This document shows, piece after piece, positions 15,944-24,518 of a stretch of 64,000 nt of DNA. The notes under the pieces are model-generated. The model was not told the origin of the DNA, searched no databases, and was given only the letters and a program-made list of their open reading frames with translations. Numbering within the stretch: position 1 is the first letter of the stretch; the number at the start of each line of letters is the position of its first letter. The stretch comes from Nonomuraea jiangxiensis. Lineage in GTDB: Bacteria; Actinomycetota; Actinomycetes; Streptosporangiales; Streptosporangiaceae. The DNA lies in NCBI RefSeq assembly GCF_900099965.1, contig NZ_FNDJ01000032.1, positions 62,001 to 126,000 of the forward strand. The letters run 5' to 3'. The translations under genes and the position numbers were made by a program.

Positions 15944-17032
15944 TCACCCCTGGATGATGAGCGCGCGGTCCCTGCCGAGGTGATGGCCGCGCAGGTCGTT
16001 CACCGTGCCGGGCACGGGGGTCTCGCGGACGTCCCGGGCGATCTCCACCTCGATCGAGACCGGGGTCAGCGCCTGGACGGCCTGCCTGATCCGGGACCGC
16101 CACATGGGGTTCCCGACCAGGCTCTCCCTGCCGAACGTGACCATGAGCACGGCCGTGTCCAGCGTCCCCGGCCGGCTGATCGCGAGCTCCCAGCCGGTCA
16201 CGCCGTCGATCCTCGACAACGCCTTCTCGATCCGCGGCAGCGCCAGCCACACGCCCCTGACCAGGACGTGCCCGCCCACTGTGTGCGCGGGGGCGGGGAT
16301 GCCGGGGGTGCGGGTCCCGGTCACGTACCCGGTCCTGAGCACGGCGTCGCCGAGCGTCGAATGCCCGTACGGGGTGACGACCAGCTCGGCCGGCGACGCC
16401 CCCGGATCGGCCGGCACGTCCTTGGCCAGGGCGGCGAGCCCCAGCAGGCCGTCCGCGAGCGGCGTGAGCGGGTCCTCCTCGGCCGCCCGCCACGCCAGGG
16501 CCCCGCCGCCGAACGGGCTGGCCAGCACCTCCGTCACCCTCGCCCCGAACTCGCCCGCCAGATGGCTCATCGTGCGCTTCGAGGCGATCTCGCCGGTCAG
16601 GACGATGGTGGCGAGCCCGAGGTCCAGCGGGTCCAGCAGGAACTCCAGGTGCAGGCGGGCCAGGAAGTCCATCGCGCCCGTCGGGGTGATCACCAGCGTG
16701 TTCGCCGCCAGCGTGGACAGCGCGTGGTGCAGGCGCATCCGGCCGCGCGGTCCCACGGCGGCGGCGGCCCCGGCCACGTCCGCGGCGGCGGCGGCCCAGA
16801 GCGCGCCCGCGGGTTCGGCCAGGGCCACCACGACACGGTCGGACGGGCCGACCCCGGCCGCCCGCAGCGCCGCCACCGTGAGTCCGGTGGCCGCCGCGCG
16901 GTCGGCGGGGCCCAGCGGGAAGACGCTGGACACGTCGGGGGAGACGAGCAGGAGACCGGTCGCGGAGCGCGCCGCGGCCCCGAGGTCGTCACGGGTCAGC
17001 CAGCGCTCCGCCGGCGTCCGGCCCGCCGTCAC
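15944..17032 (-). CDS. PaaK-like adenylate-forming ligase homologue lacking the P-loop
   Basis: The 362-aa protein has the C-terminal fold of phenylacetate-CoA-ligase-like enzymes: VVTPYGHSTLGDAVLRTGYVTGT, then HTVGGHVLVRG and RIEKALSRIDGV. The Ser/Thr/Gly-rich ATP loop (SSGTTGxPK) expected upstream is absent; that part is Ala-rich. It may be catalytically dead or use a different loop. GTG 17032 is the likely start, because the codons upstream lie in a tandem repeat. It sits between the LLM oxidoreductase and the acyl-CoA ligase. Confidence 0.7.
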   Translation of the reverse strand: MTAGRTPAERWLTRDDLGAAARSATGLLLVSPDVSSVFPLGPADRAAATGLTVAALRAAGVGPSDRVVVALAEPAGALWAAAAADVAGAAAAVGPRGRMRLHHALSTLAANTLVITPTGAMDFLARLHLEFLLDPLDLGLATIVLTGEIASKRTMSHLAGEFGARVTEVLASPFGGGALAWRAAEEDPLTPLADGLLGLAALAKDVPADPGASPAELVVTPYGHSTLGDAVLRTGYVTGTRTPGIPAPAHTVGGHVLVRGVWLALPRIEKALSRIDGVTGWELAISRPGTLDTAVLMVTFGRESLVGNPMWRSRIRQAVQALTPVSIEVEIARDVRETPVPGTVNDLRGHHLGRDRALIIQG

Positions 17033-17033
17033 C

Positions 17034-17170
17034 GCGCCACCCCACTCACGAACGGTCCCCTCAATGCGCCACCCCACTCACGAACGGCCCCCTCAATGCG
17101 GCACCCCACTCACGAACGGCCCCGTCAACGCGCCACCCTCACCCATCAACGCGCCACCTCATTCATGAAC
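17034..17170 (-). repeat. 32-bp tandem repeat derived from the 3' end of the LLM gene
   Basis: Three 32-bp units (17034-17065, 17066-17097, 17098-17129) and two shorter ones (17130-17150, 17151-17170) fill the space between the LLM and PaaK-like genes. In the sense direction each full unit ends TTC GTG AGT GGG GTG (G/C)CG C(A/G)T (or CGG) then TGA, and the real gene end reads TTC ATG AAT GAG GTG GCG CGT TGA. The units are thus degenerate copies of the last codons and stop of the upstream gene. Confidence 0.8.
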
Positions 17171-18213
17171 AGCGTCATCGACTCGCACACCCGCTCGTGC
17201 GCCAGCCCGCCGACCTGCGCCTGGACGATGAGGTCGGTGGCGCCCGCCTCGGCGATCCTGGCCAGGGCCTTGCGCGAGCCGGCCACGTCGTCCACCACCA
17301 CCATCAGGTGCTCGCGCAGCGTGGCCATGGCCTCCTCCGGCGGCAACCCGGCGGCGAGCTGGCCCAGCACGCGGTGGGTGGCGTGCCGGGCGTCGTGGTA
17401 GCCGGGCGGGGTGACCAGGTTGACCTGGCGGCGGATGTACCACAGGACGGCGTCGGCGGCGGTGCCGTTCGCCGCGTCCCGCGTCGGGGCGACGAACCAG
17501 GGGATCATGAGGGCGACGCGGCGGGTGGCCGGGTCGAAGCCGCTGTCCGCCAAGCATTCCCGATATCTCGTGATGTCGGCGGCGACGTCGTCGATGCCTT
17601 TGAGCATCGTCATGCCGAGCAGGTGGTAGCCGTGCCTGGCGGCGGCCAGGTAGCCGTCGAGCGAGGTGGAGGCCACCCACACCGGGGGATGCGGCCGCTG
17701 CGCGGGACGCGGGTAGACGGCCACGTCGGGGATCTCGAAGAACTCGTTCGACCTGGTGACGGGCTCGCCGTCGGCCCGCCAGATGGCCAGCGCGGCCTCC
17801 AGGGAGTCCTCCCAGATCCGCCGCGACTGCTCGAACGGGCGCTGGAACGCCTGGTACTCCAGCGGCGAGGCCCCCCTCCCCGTCCCGAACTCCACCCGCC
17901 CGCCGCTCAGCACGTCCAGCGTGGCGACGCGCTCGGCCGTGCGGATCGGGGACTGGAACGGCAACAGCACCACGCCCAGCCCCAGCCGGATGCGCTCGGT
18001 GCGCTGCGAGATGGCGGCCAGGACCAGATCGGGAGCGGAGGAGTGGGAGAAGCCCCGGGTGAAGTGGTGCTCCACGAACCAGGCCGTGTCGAAACCCAGC
18101 CGGTCGCCCAGGACGACCTGGTCGATCACGTTCCGGAACGCCTGCTGCTCTACTTCGCGCGTACGACCGCGGACCTCCAGCTCATATCCCAGGCTGATCC
18201 GTAGGGACGTCAT
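17146..18213 (-). CDS. LLM class flavin-dependent oxidoreductase
   Basis: The 355-aa protein is a bacterial-luciferase-like TIM barrel that uses reduced flavin or F420. Typical pieces are DTAWFVEHHF, LGLGVVLLPFQSPIRTAE, LDVLSGGRVEFGTGRG and PPVWVAST. GGAGG lies four bases before the ATG. The operator at 18235-18252 is 22 bp upstream, and the gene heads an operon with the two ligase genes. In this context a Baeyer-Villiger or other monooxygenation step is possible, fed by the flavin reductase at 4349-4957. This is inference. Confidence 0.9.
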   Translation of the reverse strand: MTSLRISLGYELEVRGRTREVEQQAFRNVIDQVVLGDRLGFDTAWFVEHHFTRGFSHSSAPDLVLAAISQRTERIRLGLGVVLLPFQSPIRTAERVATLDVLSGGRVEFGTGRGASPLEYQAFQRPFEQSRRIWEDSLEAALAIWRADGEPVTRSNEFFEIPDVAVYPRPAQRPHPPVWVASTSLDGYLAAARHGYHLLGMTMLKGIDDVAADITRYRECLADSGFDPATRRVALMIPWFVAPTRDAANGTAADAVLWYIRRQVNLVTPPGYHDARHATHRVLGQLAAGLPPEEAMATLREHLMVVVDDVAGSRKALARIAEAGATDLIVQAQVGGLAHERVCESMTLFMNEVAR

Positions 18214-18234
18214 CGCGCCTCCGGGAGTTGGTTA

Positions 18235-18252
18235 ACCAAGCGCTCGCTTGGT
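18235..18252. promoter_or_regulatory. CCAAGC-N4-GCTTGG operator, copy 3
   Basis: ACCAAGCGCTCGCTTGGT is a perfect inverted repeat with 7-bp arms. It lies between the divergent LLM gene (start 18213) and the hypothetical gene (start 18307). It shares the arms of the sites at 4994, 5109 and 19741 but has a different 4-bp centre, so the arms are the conserved part. Confidence 0.65.
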
Positions 18253-18306
18253 AGAGCGTATCAGCGGCAAAGACTTGCGGGAAGGGCGCGTACGCGATCA
18301 GAGTGG

Positions 18307-18792
18307 ATGCTCGTGAAGCGAAAGCACGTGCTGCGGCGGCCGAAGGACGGCGCGGGCTCCGACGTCGCCGACGATGACCTCTCGCTCACCAGCGCCCGCC
18401 GCTACGAAGCGTTCGGCCGGGTGATGGCCGCGCTCGCCACCGAGGCCGACTTCATCGAGTCGTGCCGCGACCTCACGTGGTGGCGCGGGGCCGACCACAG
18501 CTGGCACATCGAGTGGCGCGACGGCCCGTATGCCTCCGAAGTGGCCTCCCTGCTCGCCGAGGAGGTGCGCGACCCGGACTTCGACGGCTCGCTCGTCATC
18601 GAGGCCGGCCCCGGCAGCGACGGCTCGGCCGTGCTCGACGTGATGGGCGTGCGGTTCGAGCTGCGCGCGATCGACCCGATGGGGCGGGCGACCGTACGCG
18701 AGCGCCCGGGCTTCTGGCGTCTGTCCGAGGCCCTGGACACCACCCGCCGCACCAACACCCGCCATCCCTGGGAGGAGCTGCTCGGCGGTTAG
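18307..18792 (+). CDS. Conserved-looking hypothetical protein
   Basis: The 161-aa product is soluble, charged and moderately Trp-rich (WWRGADHSWHIEW). It has no signal peptide, membrane segment or motif I can name. It is divergent from the LLM gene across operator copy 3 and converges on the small acyl-CoA dehydrogenase, with a four-base overlap of the stop codons (TTAG at 18789-18792). Codon usage matches the neighbours, which supports a real gene. Confidence 0.65.
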   Translation: MLVKRKHVLRRPKDGAGSDVADDDLSLTSARRYEAFGRVMAALATEADFIESCRDLTWWRGADHSWHIEWRDGPYASEVASLLAEEVRDPDFDGSLVIEAGPGSDGSAVLDVMGVRFELRAIDPMGRATVRERPGFWRLSEALDTTRRTNTRHPWEELLGG

Positions 18793-19727
18793 CCGGCGAA
18801 GATGCGCTCCGCGAGACGGGCGCGGTGAGCCTGTGGCGGCCCGAACAGCTGCGCGTCGGAGGTGGCCCGCTTGAAATAGCGGTGCGCGGGATGCTCCCAG
18901 GTGATCCCGATGCCGCCGTGGATCTGGATGTTCTCGCCCGCCGCCGCCAGGTAGGCCTCGGTGCAGTACGACCCCGCCACCGCCGCCGACAGCTCGTCAC
19001 CGGCCGCCGCCCCCGCCGCCGAACTGGCCGACTCCACGAGCAGCAGCAGGTCGGCCAGCTTGTGCTTGATCGCCTGGAACGACCCGATCGGCCGCCCGAA
19101 CTGCCGCCGCGTCTTCGCGTACTCCACCGCCATCTCCAGGCATCGCCGCGCCCCGCCCACCTGCTCGGCGGCCAGCGCGGCGATCCCGAGGTCGCGCACC
19201 CGGGCCCACGACCCGCCGTCGCCGAGGGGCTCCACCGGGGTGGCGCGGAAGGACAACTCCTGCAGCGGCCGGCTCTCGTCCATGGTCGGGTACGTCCTGC
19301 GCTCCGCCGGCGCGGCCCGCACCAGCAGGCCCCCGGTGTAGACGAGCACCACCTCGCCCGCCAGCGCGTACGGCACCACGCCCGTCAGCAGGCCCCCGTC
19401 GAGCCACAGGTCGCCGTCGCCTGGCAGCACCACGGTGGCGGTGGTCGTCCCCGTGGCCAGCGCCTCCAGCAGGTCACCGGCCCCGCCGGCCCGGGCCGCC
19501 GCGACGGCCATCACCGCCGACTGCAGGAACGGGTGGGGTGACAGCACCCGGCCCAGCTCCTCGGCCACGGCCGCCGCCTCGGCGGGGCCGCAACCCGTGC
19601 CGCCGTACTCCTCGGGGACGAGCAGGCCGGCGACTCCCAGGTCGCGCGCCAGCTCCCGCCAGGACGCGCCGGGCCGGTCGGCGAGATGGGCGCGGACGAC
19701 GGCGCGGAGCTCATCGGCGAGCGTCAT
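18789..19727 (-). CDS. Acyl-CoA dehydrogenase, short (small-subunit type)
   Basis: This ACAD homologue is 312 aa, against 380-400 for a stand-alone enzyme. It has LGVAGLLVPEEYGGTG, EYAKTRRQFGRPIGSFQAIKHKLAD and IQIHGGIGITWEHPAHRYFKRA, but its middle beta domain is reduced. Short ACADs of this type form heterotetramers with a full-length partner in steroid and related catabolism; 3166-4362 is a candidate partner. Operator copy 4 lies 14 bp upstream of the start. Confidence 0.88.
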   Translation of the reverse strand: MTLADELRAVVRAHLADRPGASWRELARDLGVAGLLVPEEYGGTGCGPAEAAAVAEELGRVLSPHPFLQSAVMAVAAARAGGAGDLLEALATGTTTATVVLPGDGDLWLDGGLLTGVVPYALAGEVVLVYTGGLLVRAAPAERRTYPTMDESRPLQELSFRATPVEPLGDGGSWARVRDLGIAALAAEQVGGARRCLEMAVEYAKTRRQFGRPIGSFQAIKHKLADLLLLVESASSAAGAAAGDELSAAVAGSYCTEAYLAAAGENIQIHGGIGITWEHPAHRYFKRATSDAQLFGPPQAHRARLAERIFAG

Positions 19728-19740
19728 GGCCGGATGCTAA

Positions 19741-19756
19741 CCAAGCGATTGCTTGC
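19741..19756. promoter_or_regulatory. CCAAGC-N4-GCTTGG operator, copy 4
   Basis: CCAAGCGATTGCTTGC keeps 5 bp of each arm (CAAGC/GCTTG). It lies 14 bp upstream of the short acyl-CoA dehydrogenase, in the gap shared with divergent proS. Confidence 0.55.
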
Positions 19757-19943
19757 CACACAACACCCGGTGACGCCACGCCGTTCGCCGCCCCGATCAC
19801 GGCCCTCATGGCAGGCCGGATCCCGTCGGCGGCGTGACTCCGGACGCCGCTCCGGCCGGGGCTCGCGGATAACGCCGAGCGAGCGGTCGCCCCGACTGGA
19901 TAGCCTGTAAGCCTCCGCATCCAGGTACGAGCAAGGAGTAGCC

Positions 19944-21686
19944 GTGTTGCTGCGCATGTCGTCGTTGTTTCTTCGCACCCTGCGGGACGACCCGGCAGAC
20001 GCGGAAGTGCCGAGCCACAAGCTCCTGGTCCGCGCCGGCTACGTCCGTCGTGTCGCGCCCGGCATCTACTCGTGGCTGCCCCTGGGCAAGATGGTGCTCG
20101 AAAACGTCGCCCGCGTCGTCCGCGAGGAGATGAACCGGATGGGCGGCCAGGAGGTGCTCTTCCCCGCCCTGCTGCCCCGCGAGTTCTACGAGGCCACCGG
20201 CCGCTGGACCGAATACGGTGACACGCTGTTCCGGCTCCAGGACCGCAAGGGCGCCGACTACCTCCTCGGTCCCACCCACGAGGAGCTCTTCACCGACATG
20301 GTCAAGGGCGAATACTCCTCGTACAAGGACTATCCGGTCACGCTCTACCAGATCCAGACCAAATACCGCGACGAGGCCCGGCCCAGGGCGGGCATCCTGC
20401 GCGGCCGGGAGTTCGTCATGAAGGACTCCTACTCCTTCGACCTCGACGACGACGGCCTCAAGCGCTCCTACGAGCAGCACCGTGAGGCCTACATCCGGAC
20501 GTTCGACCGGCTCGGCATCGACTACAAGATCGTGTTCGCCGTGTCGGGGGCGATGGGCGGCTCGGCGTCGGAGGAGTTCCTGGCACCCACGCCCACGGGC
20601 GAGGACACGTTCGTGGCCTGCCACACCTGCGGCTACGCGGCCAACGCCGAGGCCGTCGTCACGACCGCCCCGGCCGCCGGCGCGATCGAGGACGCGGCGC
20701 CGCTGCGGGTGCTCGACACGCCCGGCACGCCCACGATCGAGAGCCTGGTGTCCCACGTCAACGAGCACCACGGCCTGTCGATCACCGCCGCCGACACCCT
20801 GAAGAACGTCGTCGTCAAGGTCGTCACGCCGGGCTCCGACAAGGTGGAGACGCTGGTCATCGGCGTGCCCGGCGACCGGGAGGTGGACTTCAAGCGCCTG
20901 GAGGCGGCGCTGTCGCCCGGCGAGCCCGCCATCTTCGAGGCCGCCGACTTCGCCGCGCATCCCGGCCTCGTACGCGGTTACATCGGCCCGCAGATCCTGC
21001 GCGAGCTGGGCATCCGCTACCTCGTCGACCCCCGCGTGGTCACCGGCACGTCCTGGGTCACGGGCGCCAACGAGGCGGGCAAGCACGCCGCCAACGTGGT
21101 GGCGGGGCGCGACTTCATTCCCGACGGCACCATCGAGGCCGCCGAGGTGCGCGCCGGCGACCCCTGCCCCCGCTGCGGCTCGTCGCTGTCCATCGACCGG
21201 GGCATCGAGATCGGCCACATCTTCCAGCTCGGCCGTAAATACGCCGACGCCGCGGGGCTCGACGCCCTCGGCCCCGACGGCAAGCCCATCCGCATCACCA
21301 TGGGCTCCTACGGCATCGGCGTCTCGCGCGCCGTGGCGGTCATCGCCGAGCAGGCCCACGACTCGCTGGGCCTGGTGTGGCCCCGCGAGGTGGCCCCGGC
21401 CGACGTGCACATCGTCGGGACCGGCAAGGAAAACCAGGTGGAGGCCGCGCTGGAGCTGGCCGCCGAGCTGGAGTCGCGCGGGGCGCGGGTGCTGGTCGAC
21501 GACCGGGCCCAGGTGTCGCCTGGCGTGAAGTTCAAGGACGCGGAGCTGCTCGGGGTCCCGACGATCGTGGTGGTCGGCCGGGGGCTGACGCAGGGCGTGG
21601 TGGAGCTCCGCGACCGCGTCTCGGGCGAGAAGTCGGAGATCCCGCTCACCGAGGCCGCCGACCGCATCTTCGCCGCCCTGACCTGA
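19944..21686 (+). CDS. proS: Prolyl-tRNA synthetase
   Basis: The 580-aa class II synthetase charges tRNA-Pro. It is the bacterial (ProS type 1) form: motif 2 TKYRDEARPRAGILRGREF, an editing/INS domain in the middle (GCSTPGTP-like and LKNVVVKVVTPG regions), motif 3 MGSYGIGVSRAVAVIAEQ and a C-terminal anticodon-binding domain. GTG 19944 has AAGGAG at a good distance. It starts the housekeeping block and is followed by a strong hairpin. Confidence 0.97.
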   Translation: MLLRMSSLFLRTLRDDPADAEVPSHKLLVRAGYVRRVAPGIYSWLPLGKMVLENVARVVREEMNRMGGQEVLFPALLPREFYEATGRWTEYGDTLFRLQDRKGADYLLGPTHEELFTDMVKGEYSSYKDYPVTLYQIQTKYRDEARPRAGILRGREFVMKDSYSFDLDDDGLKRSYEQHREAYIRTFDRLGIDYKIVFAVSGAMGGSASEEFLAPTPTGEDTFVACHTCGYAANAEAVVTTAPAAGAIEDAAPLRVLDTPGTPTIESLVSHVNEHHGLSITAADTLKNVVVKVVTPGSDKVETLVIGVPGDREVDFKRLEAALSPGEPAIFEAADFAAHPGLVRGYIGPQILRELGIRYLVDPRVVTGTSWVTGANEAGKHAANVVAGRDFIPDGTIEAAEVRAGDPCPRCGSSLSIDRGIEIGHIFQLGRKYADAAGLDALGPDGKPIRITMGSYGIGVSRAVAVIAEQAHDSLGLVWPREVAPADVHIVGTGKENQVEAALELAAELESRGARVLVDDRAQVSPGVKFKDAELLGVPTIVVVGRGLTQGVVELRDRVSGEKSEIPLTEAADRIFAALT

Positions 21687-21711
21687 CGGCCCGCACCCGA
21701 GTGTGACGGTC

Positions 21712-21764
21712 GGGCCCGCCGAGCCCATGCCCGCCGCTGGACGGGCACGGGCCTCGGCGGACCC
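21712..21764. terminator. Strong hairpin terminator after proS
   Basis: The arms at 21712-21733 and 21742-21764 pair over about 22 bp with one bulge around an 8-nt loop. Lying between converging genes, it can stop both. There is no U tract. Confidence 0.7.
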
Positions 21765-21793
21765 GTCCTCGCCCGCCCCGCCGGTGCCCCGGC

Positions 21794-22273
21794 CTACTCT
21801 CCGTCCTTCACCACTGAGGGAGAGACCGTGGCCGGGGCGGTGGCGGCGACCGGCATGCCGGGGAACGCCGCGGGCTGGGCGGGCCGGAAGTCGTAGGAGC
21901 GGGTCACGGCGTCCTGCATGGCCAGCGCGGCATAGCGGCGCAACGAGGCGTCCCGCGCCGCGGCCAGCTCCAGGTAGGCGGCCGTGACGCCGGTCTCCAG
22001 CTGCACCGCCAGCCGGACCGCCTGGGTGGCGTTGCCGGGGAAGAACGGCAGCTCGTAGGACGCGTCGGGCTCCACCGGCCTGCCGCCGTGCGCCGTGATG
22101 TACGCCCGCAACCGGTCGCGGCCGGCCCGGTGGGCCTCGAACGCCGCGGTCATCCTGTCCCGCAGCGGACCCGACGTCCGCGCGCCCAGCAGCCCGTACG
22201 CGTACAGCGCCGCGTGCTCGGCCGCCAGCGCCTTGCGCAGCTTCTCGACGTCGTCGGCGCTCTTCTCGCTCAC
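21794..22273 (-). CDS. DUF4439 ferritin-like domain protein
   Basis: The 159-aa helical protein matches the DUF4439 ferritin-like family: LRKALAAEHAALYAYGLLGAR, then HRAGRDRLRAYI and LETGVTAAYLELAAA. The family has a four-helix ferritin fold of unknown function. The gene lies 41 bp downstream of a second ferritin-like gene encoding a lipoprotein, a pairing seen next to rimP-nusA in actinobacteria. Confidence 0.82.
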   Translation of the reverse strand: MSEKSADDVEKLRKALAAEHAALYAYGLLGARTSGPLRDRMTAAFEAHRAGRDRLRAYITAHGGRPVEPDASYELPFFPGNATQAVRLAVQLETGVTAAYLELAAARDASLRRYAALAMQDAVTRSYDFRPAQPAAFPGMPVAATAPATVSPSVVKDGE

Positions 22274-22314
22274 TGTGCTCCCGTCACGATGCTCACCTCA
22301 GGCCCCCACCAGGC

Positions 22315-22797
22315 TCACAGCGACCTCGGCAGCGCCACGACATGGGCGGCCTCGCAGGCGCCGATGCTGGCGATCAGCTGGGCCACCCCGGGCGAGACGT
22401 CGGCGAGCTGGCGGGTGCGCAGCTCGGCCGCCTTGGCCTCCAGGTCCCGCAGCCGCGACAACGACACCCGCTTCGGGGTGGCCGACGCCGTGGGCTGCGG
22501 CGTCCCCGACGCCGGGAGCGGTGACGCGGTGACGACCACATGCTTGCGCAACTCGTTGACGTGCGCCTGGTGGCGATCACGGAACGGGACCAGCTTTTCC
22601 GCCCCGCCGGCGATCAGGGAAGAATAGAGCGCGATCGTGCGTTCCTTCTCCGCGATCAGGTCTTTCAGCAGCCGGCTCTCGGGGGTGTCCGTGGCCTGGG
22701 GGGTCGGCGCGGAAGTGGGGGCGGAGGAGCTGCAGGCGGTCAGAGCCGCCACTCCGCCCGCCAGCAAGGCTCGCCGGGACAGGTGAAGCGGGCGCAC
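22315..22797 (-). CDS. Ferritin-like lipoprotein, probable DUF4439-associated
   Basis: The 160-aa protein begins with a Tat-like signal (LSRRALLAGGVAAL) ending in the lipobox LTAC, so it is predicted to be exported and lipid-anchored. After a Ser/Thr/Pro linker, two long helices follow (LIAEKERTIALYSSLIAG, HQAHVNELRKHVV), consistent with a ferritin-like bundle. GTG 22797 has GGAGG nine bases upstream; longer in-frame starts are unsupported. It is probably co-transcribed with the DUF4439 gene downstream. Confidence 0.78.
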   Translation of the reverse strand: MRPLHLSRRALLAGGVAALTACSSSAPTSAPTPQATDTPESRLLKDLIAEKERTIALYSSLIAGGAEKLVPFRDRHQAHVNELRKHVVVTASPLPASGTPQPTASATPKRVSLSRLRDLEAKAAELRTRQLADVSPGVAQLIASIGACEAAHVVALPRSL

Positions 22798-23018
22798 GGG
22801 CTTGGACCTCCAGTGACGACGGACGCAGATAGCATCGTACGGGCTGGCACCCACGATCGCTGTCAGGCGACGCTCGCCATTCGACCACGCCGAGTGGCGC
22901 TCTTTCCGTGCCCGCATACGGATAGGGTGTCAACTGTCGTCGCTGGCTGAGCGGCCACGCGGCGGGAGCCTGAGGCGAGGTCCGCCCGGCTGAGTACATG
23001 ACAATAGGGGAGGTCGAT

Positions 23019-23501
23019 ATGGGCAGCGCATCACCCCGCGACCACCTGATGAAGCTCCTTGAGCCCGTGGTCAGCGCGGAGGGCCTCGATCTGGAGGACA
23101 TCACGGTCACCCAGGCAGGCAAACGACGACTGGTCCGCGTGATCGTCGACCGGGACGGCGGCGTGAGCCTCGACGACGTGGCCGACGTGAGCCAGGCCGT
23201 GTCCACGGCACTCGACGACGACGACTCGATGGGACAGGCGGCCTACACGCTCGAGGTTTCCTCGCCGGGCGTCGACCGTCCCCTCACCGAGCCGCGCCAC
23301 TGGCGCCGGGCCGCCAAGCGGCTGGTGAAGGCGGAGATGAGAGACGGCTCCATCGTGGAGGGCCGCATCATGACCGCGGACGACGGCGGTGTCGACCTCG
23401 ATGTCGCGGGCACCGCACGCAGGCTTGATTACGAAGACCTGACCCGGGGACGGGTACAGGTGGAGTTCCGCCGACTCGACGACGTCGACGGCGAAGGCTA
23501 G
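23019..23501 (+). CDS. rimP: Ribosome maturation factor RimP
   Basis: The 160-aa protein assists 30S subunit assembly. It has the alpha/beta N-terminal domain ending in LEVSSPGVDRPLTEPRHW and a C-terminal SH3-like barrel. ATG 23019 is preferred over an ATG at 22998 because GGGGAGG lies five bases upstream. It is the first gene of the rimP-nusA-ylxR-infB operon, 12 bp before nusA. Confidence 0.95.
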   Translation: MGSASPRDHLMKLLEPVVSAEGLDLEDITVTQAGKRRLVRVIVDRDGGVSLDDVADVSQAVSTALDDDDSMGQAAYTLEVSSPGVDRPLTEPRHWRRAAKRLVKAEMRDGSIVEGRIMTADDGGVDLDVAGTARRLDYEDLTRGRVQVEFRRLDDVDGEG

Positions 23502-23513
23502 GGGGGAGCCGTC

Positions 23514-24518
23514 GTGGACATCGACATGAGCGTCCTGCGCAGCCTGGAGCGAGAAAAGGACATCTCCTTCGACCTGGTCGTCAAGGCGATCGAGGACGCG
23601 CTGCTGATCGCGTACTTCCGTACTGACGGCGCCGCCGCCAAGGCGCGCGCCGAACTCGACCGCGGCAGCGGTCACGTCACGATCTGGGCGGCCGAGCTGG
23701 ACGAGGAGGGTGAGGTCGTCAGGGAGTTCGACGACACGCCCAACAACTTCAGCCGGATCGCCGCCACCACCGCCAAGCAGGTCATCCTGCAGCAGCTGCG
23801 GGACGCCGAGGACGAGATCAACTTCGGTGAGTTCGCCAGCCGCGAGGGTGAGCTGGTCTCCGGCGTCATCCAGCAGGGCAAGGACCCGCGCGTGGTGCTG
23901 GTCGACCTGGGCAAGATCGAGGCCGTGCTGCCGCACGCCGAGCAGGTCCCCGGTGAGGAATACGTGCACGGAGAGCGCATCCGCGCCTACGTCGTGCAGG
24001 TGAAGAAGGGCCACAAGGGCCCCTCCGTCACCCTGTCGCGCACGCATCCCGGGCTGGTGAAGAAGCTGTTCGCGCTGGAGGTGCCGGAGATCGCCGACGG
24101 CACCGTGGAGATCGCCGCGGTGGCGCGGGAGGCCGGCCACCGTACGAAGATCGCGGTCAGGTCCCGCAAGCCCGGCGTCAACGCCAAGGGCGCGTGCATC
24201 GGCCCGATGGGCTCGCGCGTGCGCAACGTGATGACCGAGCTGCACGGTGAGAAGATCGACATCATCGACTGGTCAGAGGATCCGGGCGAATTCGTAGGGA
24301 ATGCCCTGTCGCCCGCACGTGTTTCCCACGTGGAGGTTCTCGATCTCGAGGGGCGCGTGGCGCGGGTGACCGTACCCGACTACCAGCTCTCGCTGGCCAT
24401 CGGCAAGGAAGGGCAGAACGCCCGGCTGGCCGCGAGGCTCACCGGATGGCGGATCGACATCCGGCCGGACACTCAGGCCGAAGATGCCGCCGGTTCCGTA
24501 GATGCGTCAACACGGTAA
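23514..24518 (+). CDS. nusA: Transcription termination/antitermination protein NusA
   Basis: The 334-aa protein has the N-terminal RNA-polymerase-binding domain, an S1 domain (GELVSGVIQQGKDPRVVLVDLG) and two KH domains (GACIGPMGSRVRNVMTEL and LAIGKEGQNARLAARLTGW). It lacks the acidic C-terminal repeats of the E. coli protein, as usual in actinobacteria. The GTG start follows GGGGGGAG. Its end overlaps ylxR by 17 bp. Confidence 0.97.
   Translation: MDIDMSVLRSLEREKDISFDLVVKAIEDALLIAYFRTDGAAAKARAELDRGSGHVTIWAAELDEEGEVVREFDDTPNNFSRIAATTAKQVILQQLRDAEDEINFGEFASREGELVSGVIQQGKDPRVVLVDLGKIEAVLPHAEQVPGEEYVHGERIRAYVVQVKKGHKGPSVTLSRTHPGLVKKLFALEVPEIADGTVEIAAVAREAGHRTKIAVRSRKPGVNAKGACIGPMGSRVRNVMTELHGEKIDIIDWSEDPGEFVGNALSPARVSHVEVLDLEGRVARVTVPDYQLSLAIGKEGQNARLAARLTGWRIDIRPDTQAEDAAGSVDASTR

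Noticed and set aside
17034..17170. CRISPR array
   Set aside because: The units are contiguous tandem copies with no unique spacers and no cas genes nearby. The same applies to the arrays at 9252 and 43238.
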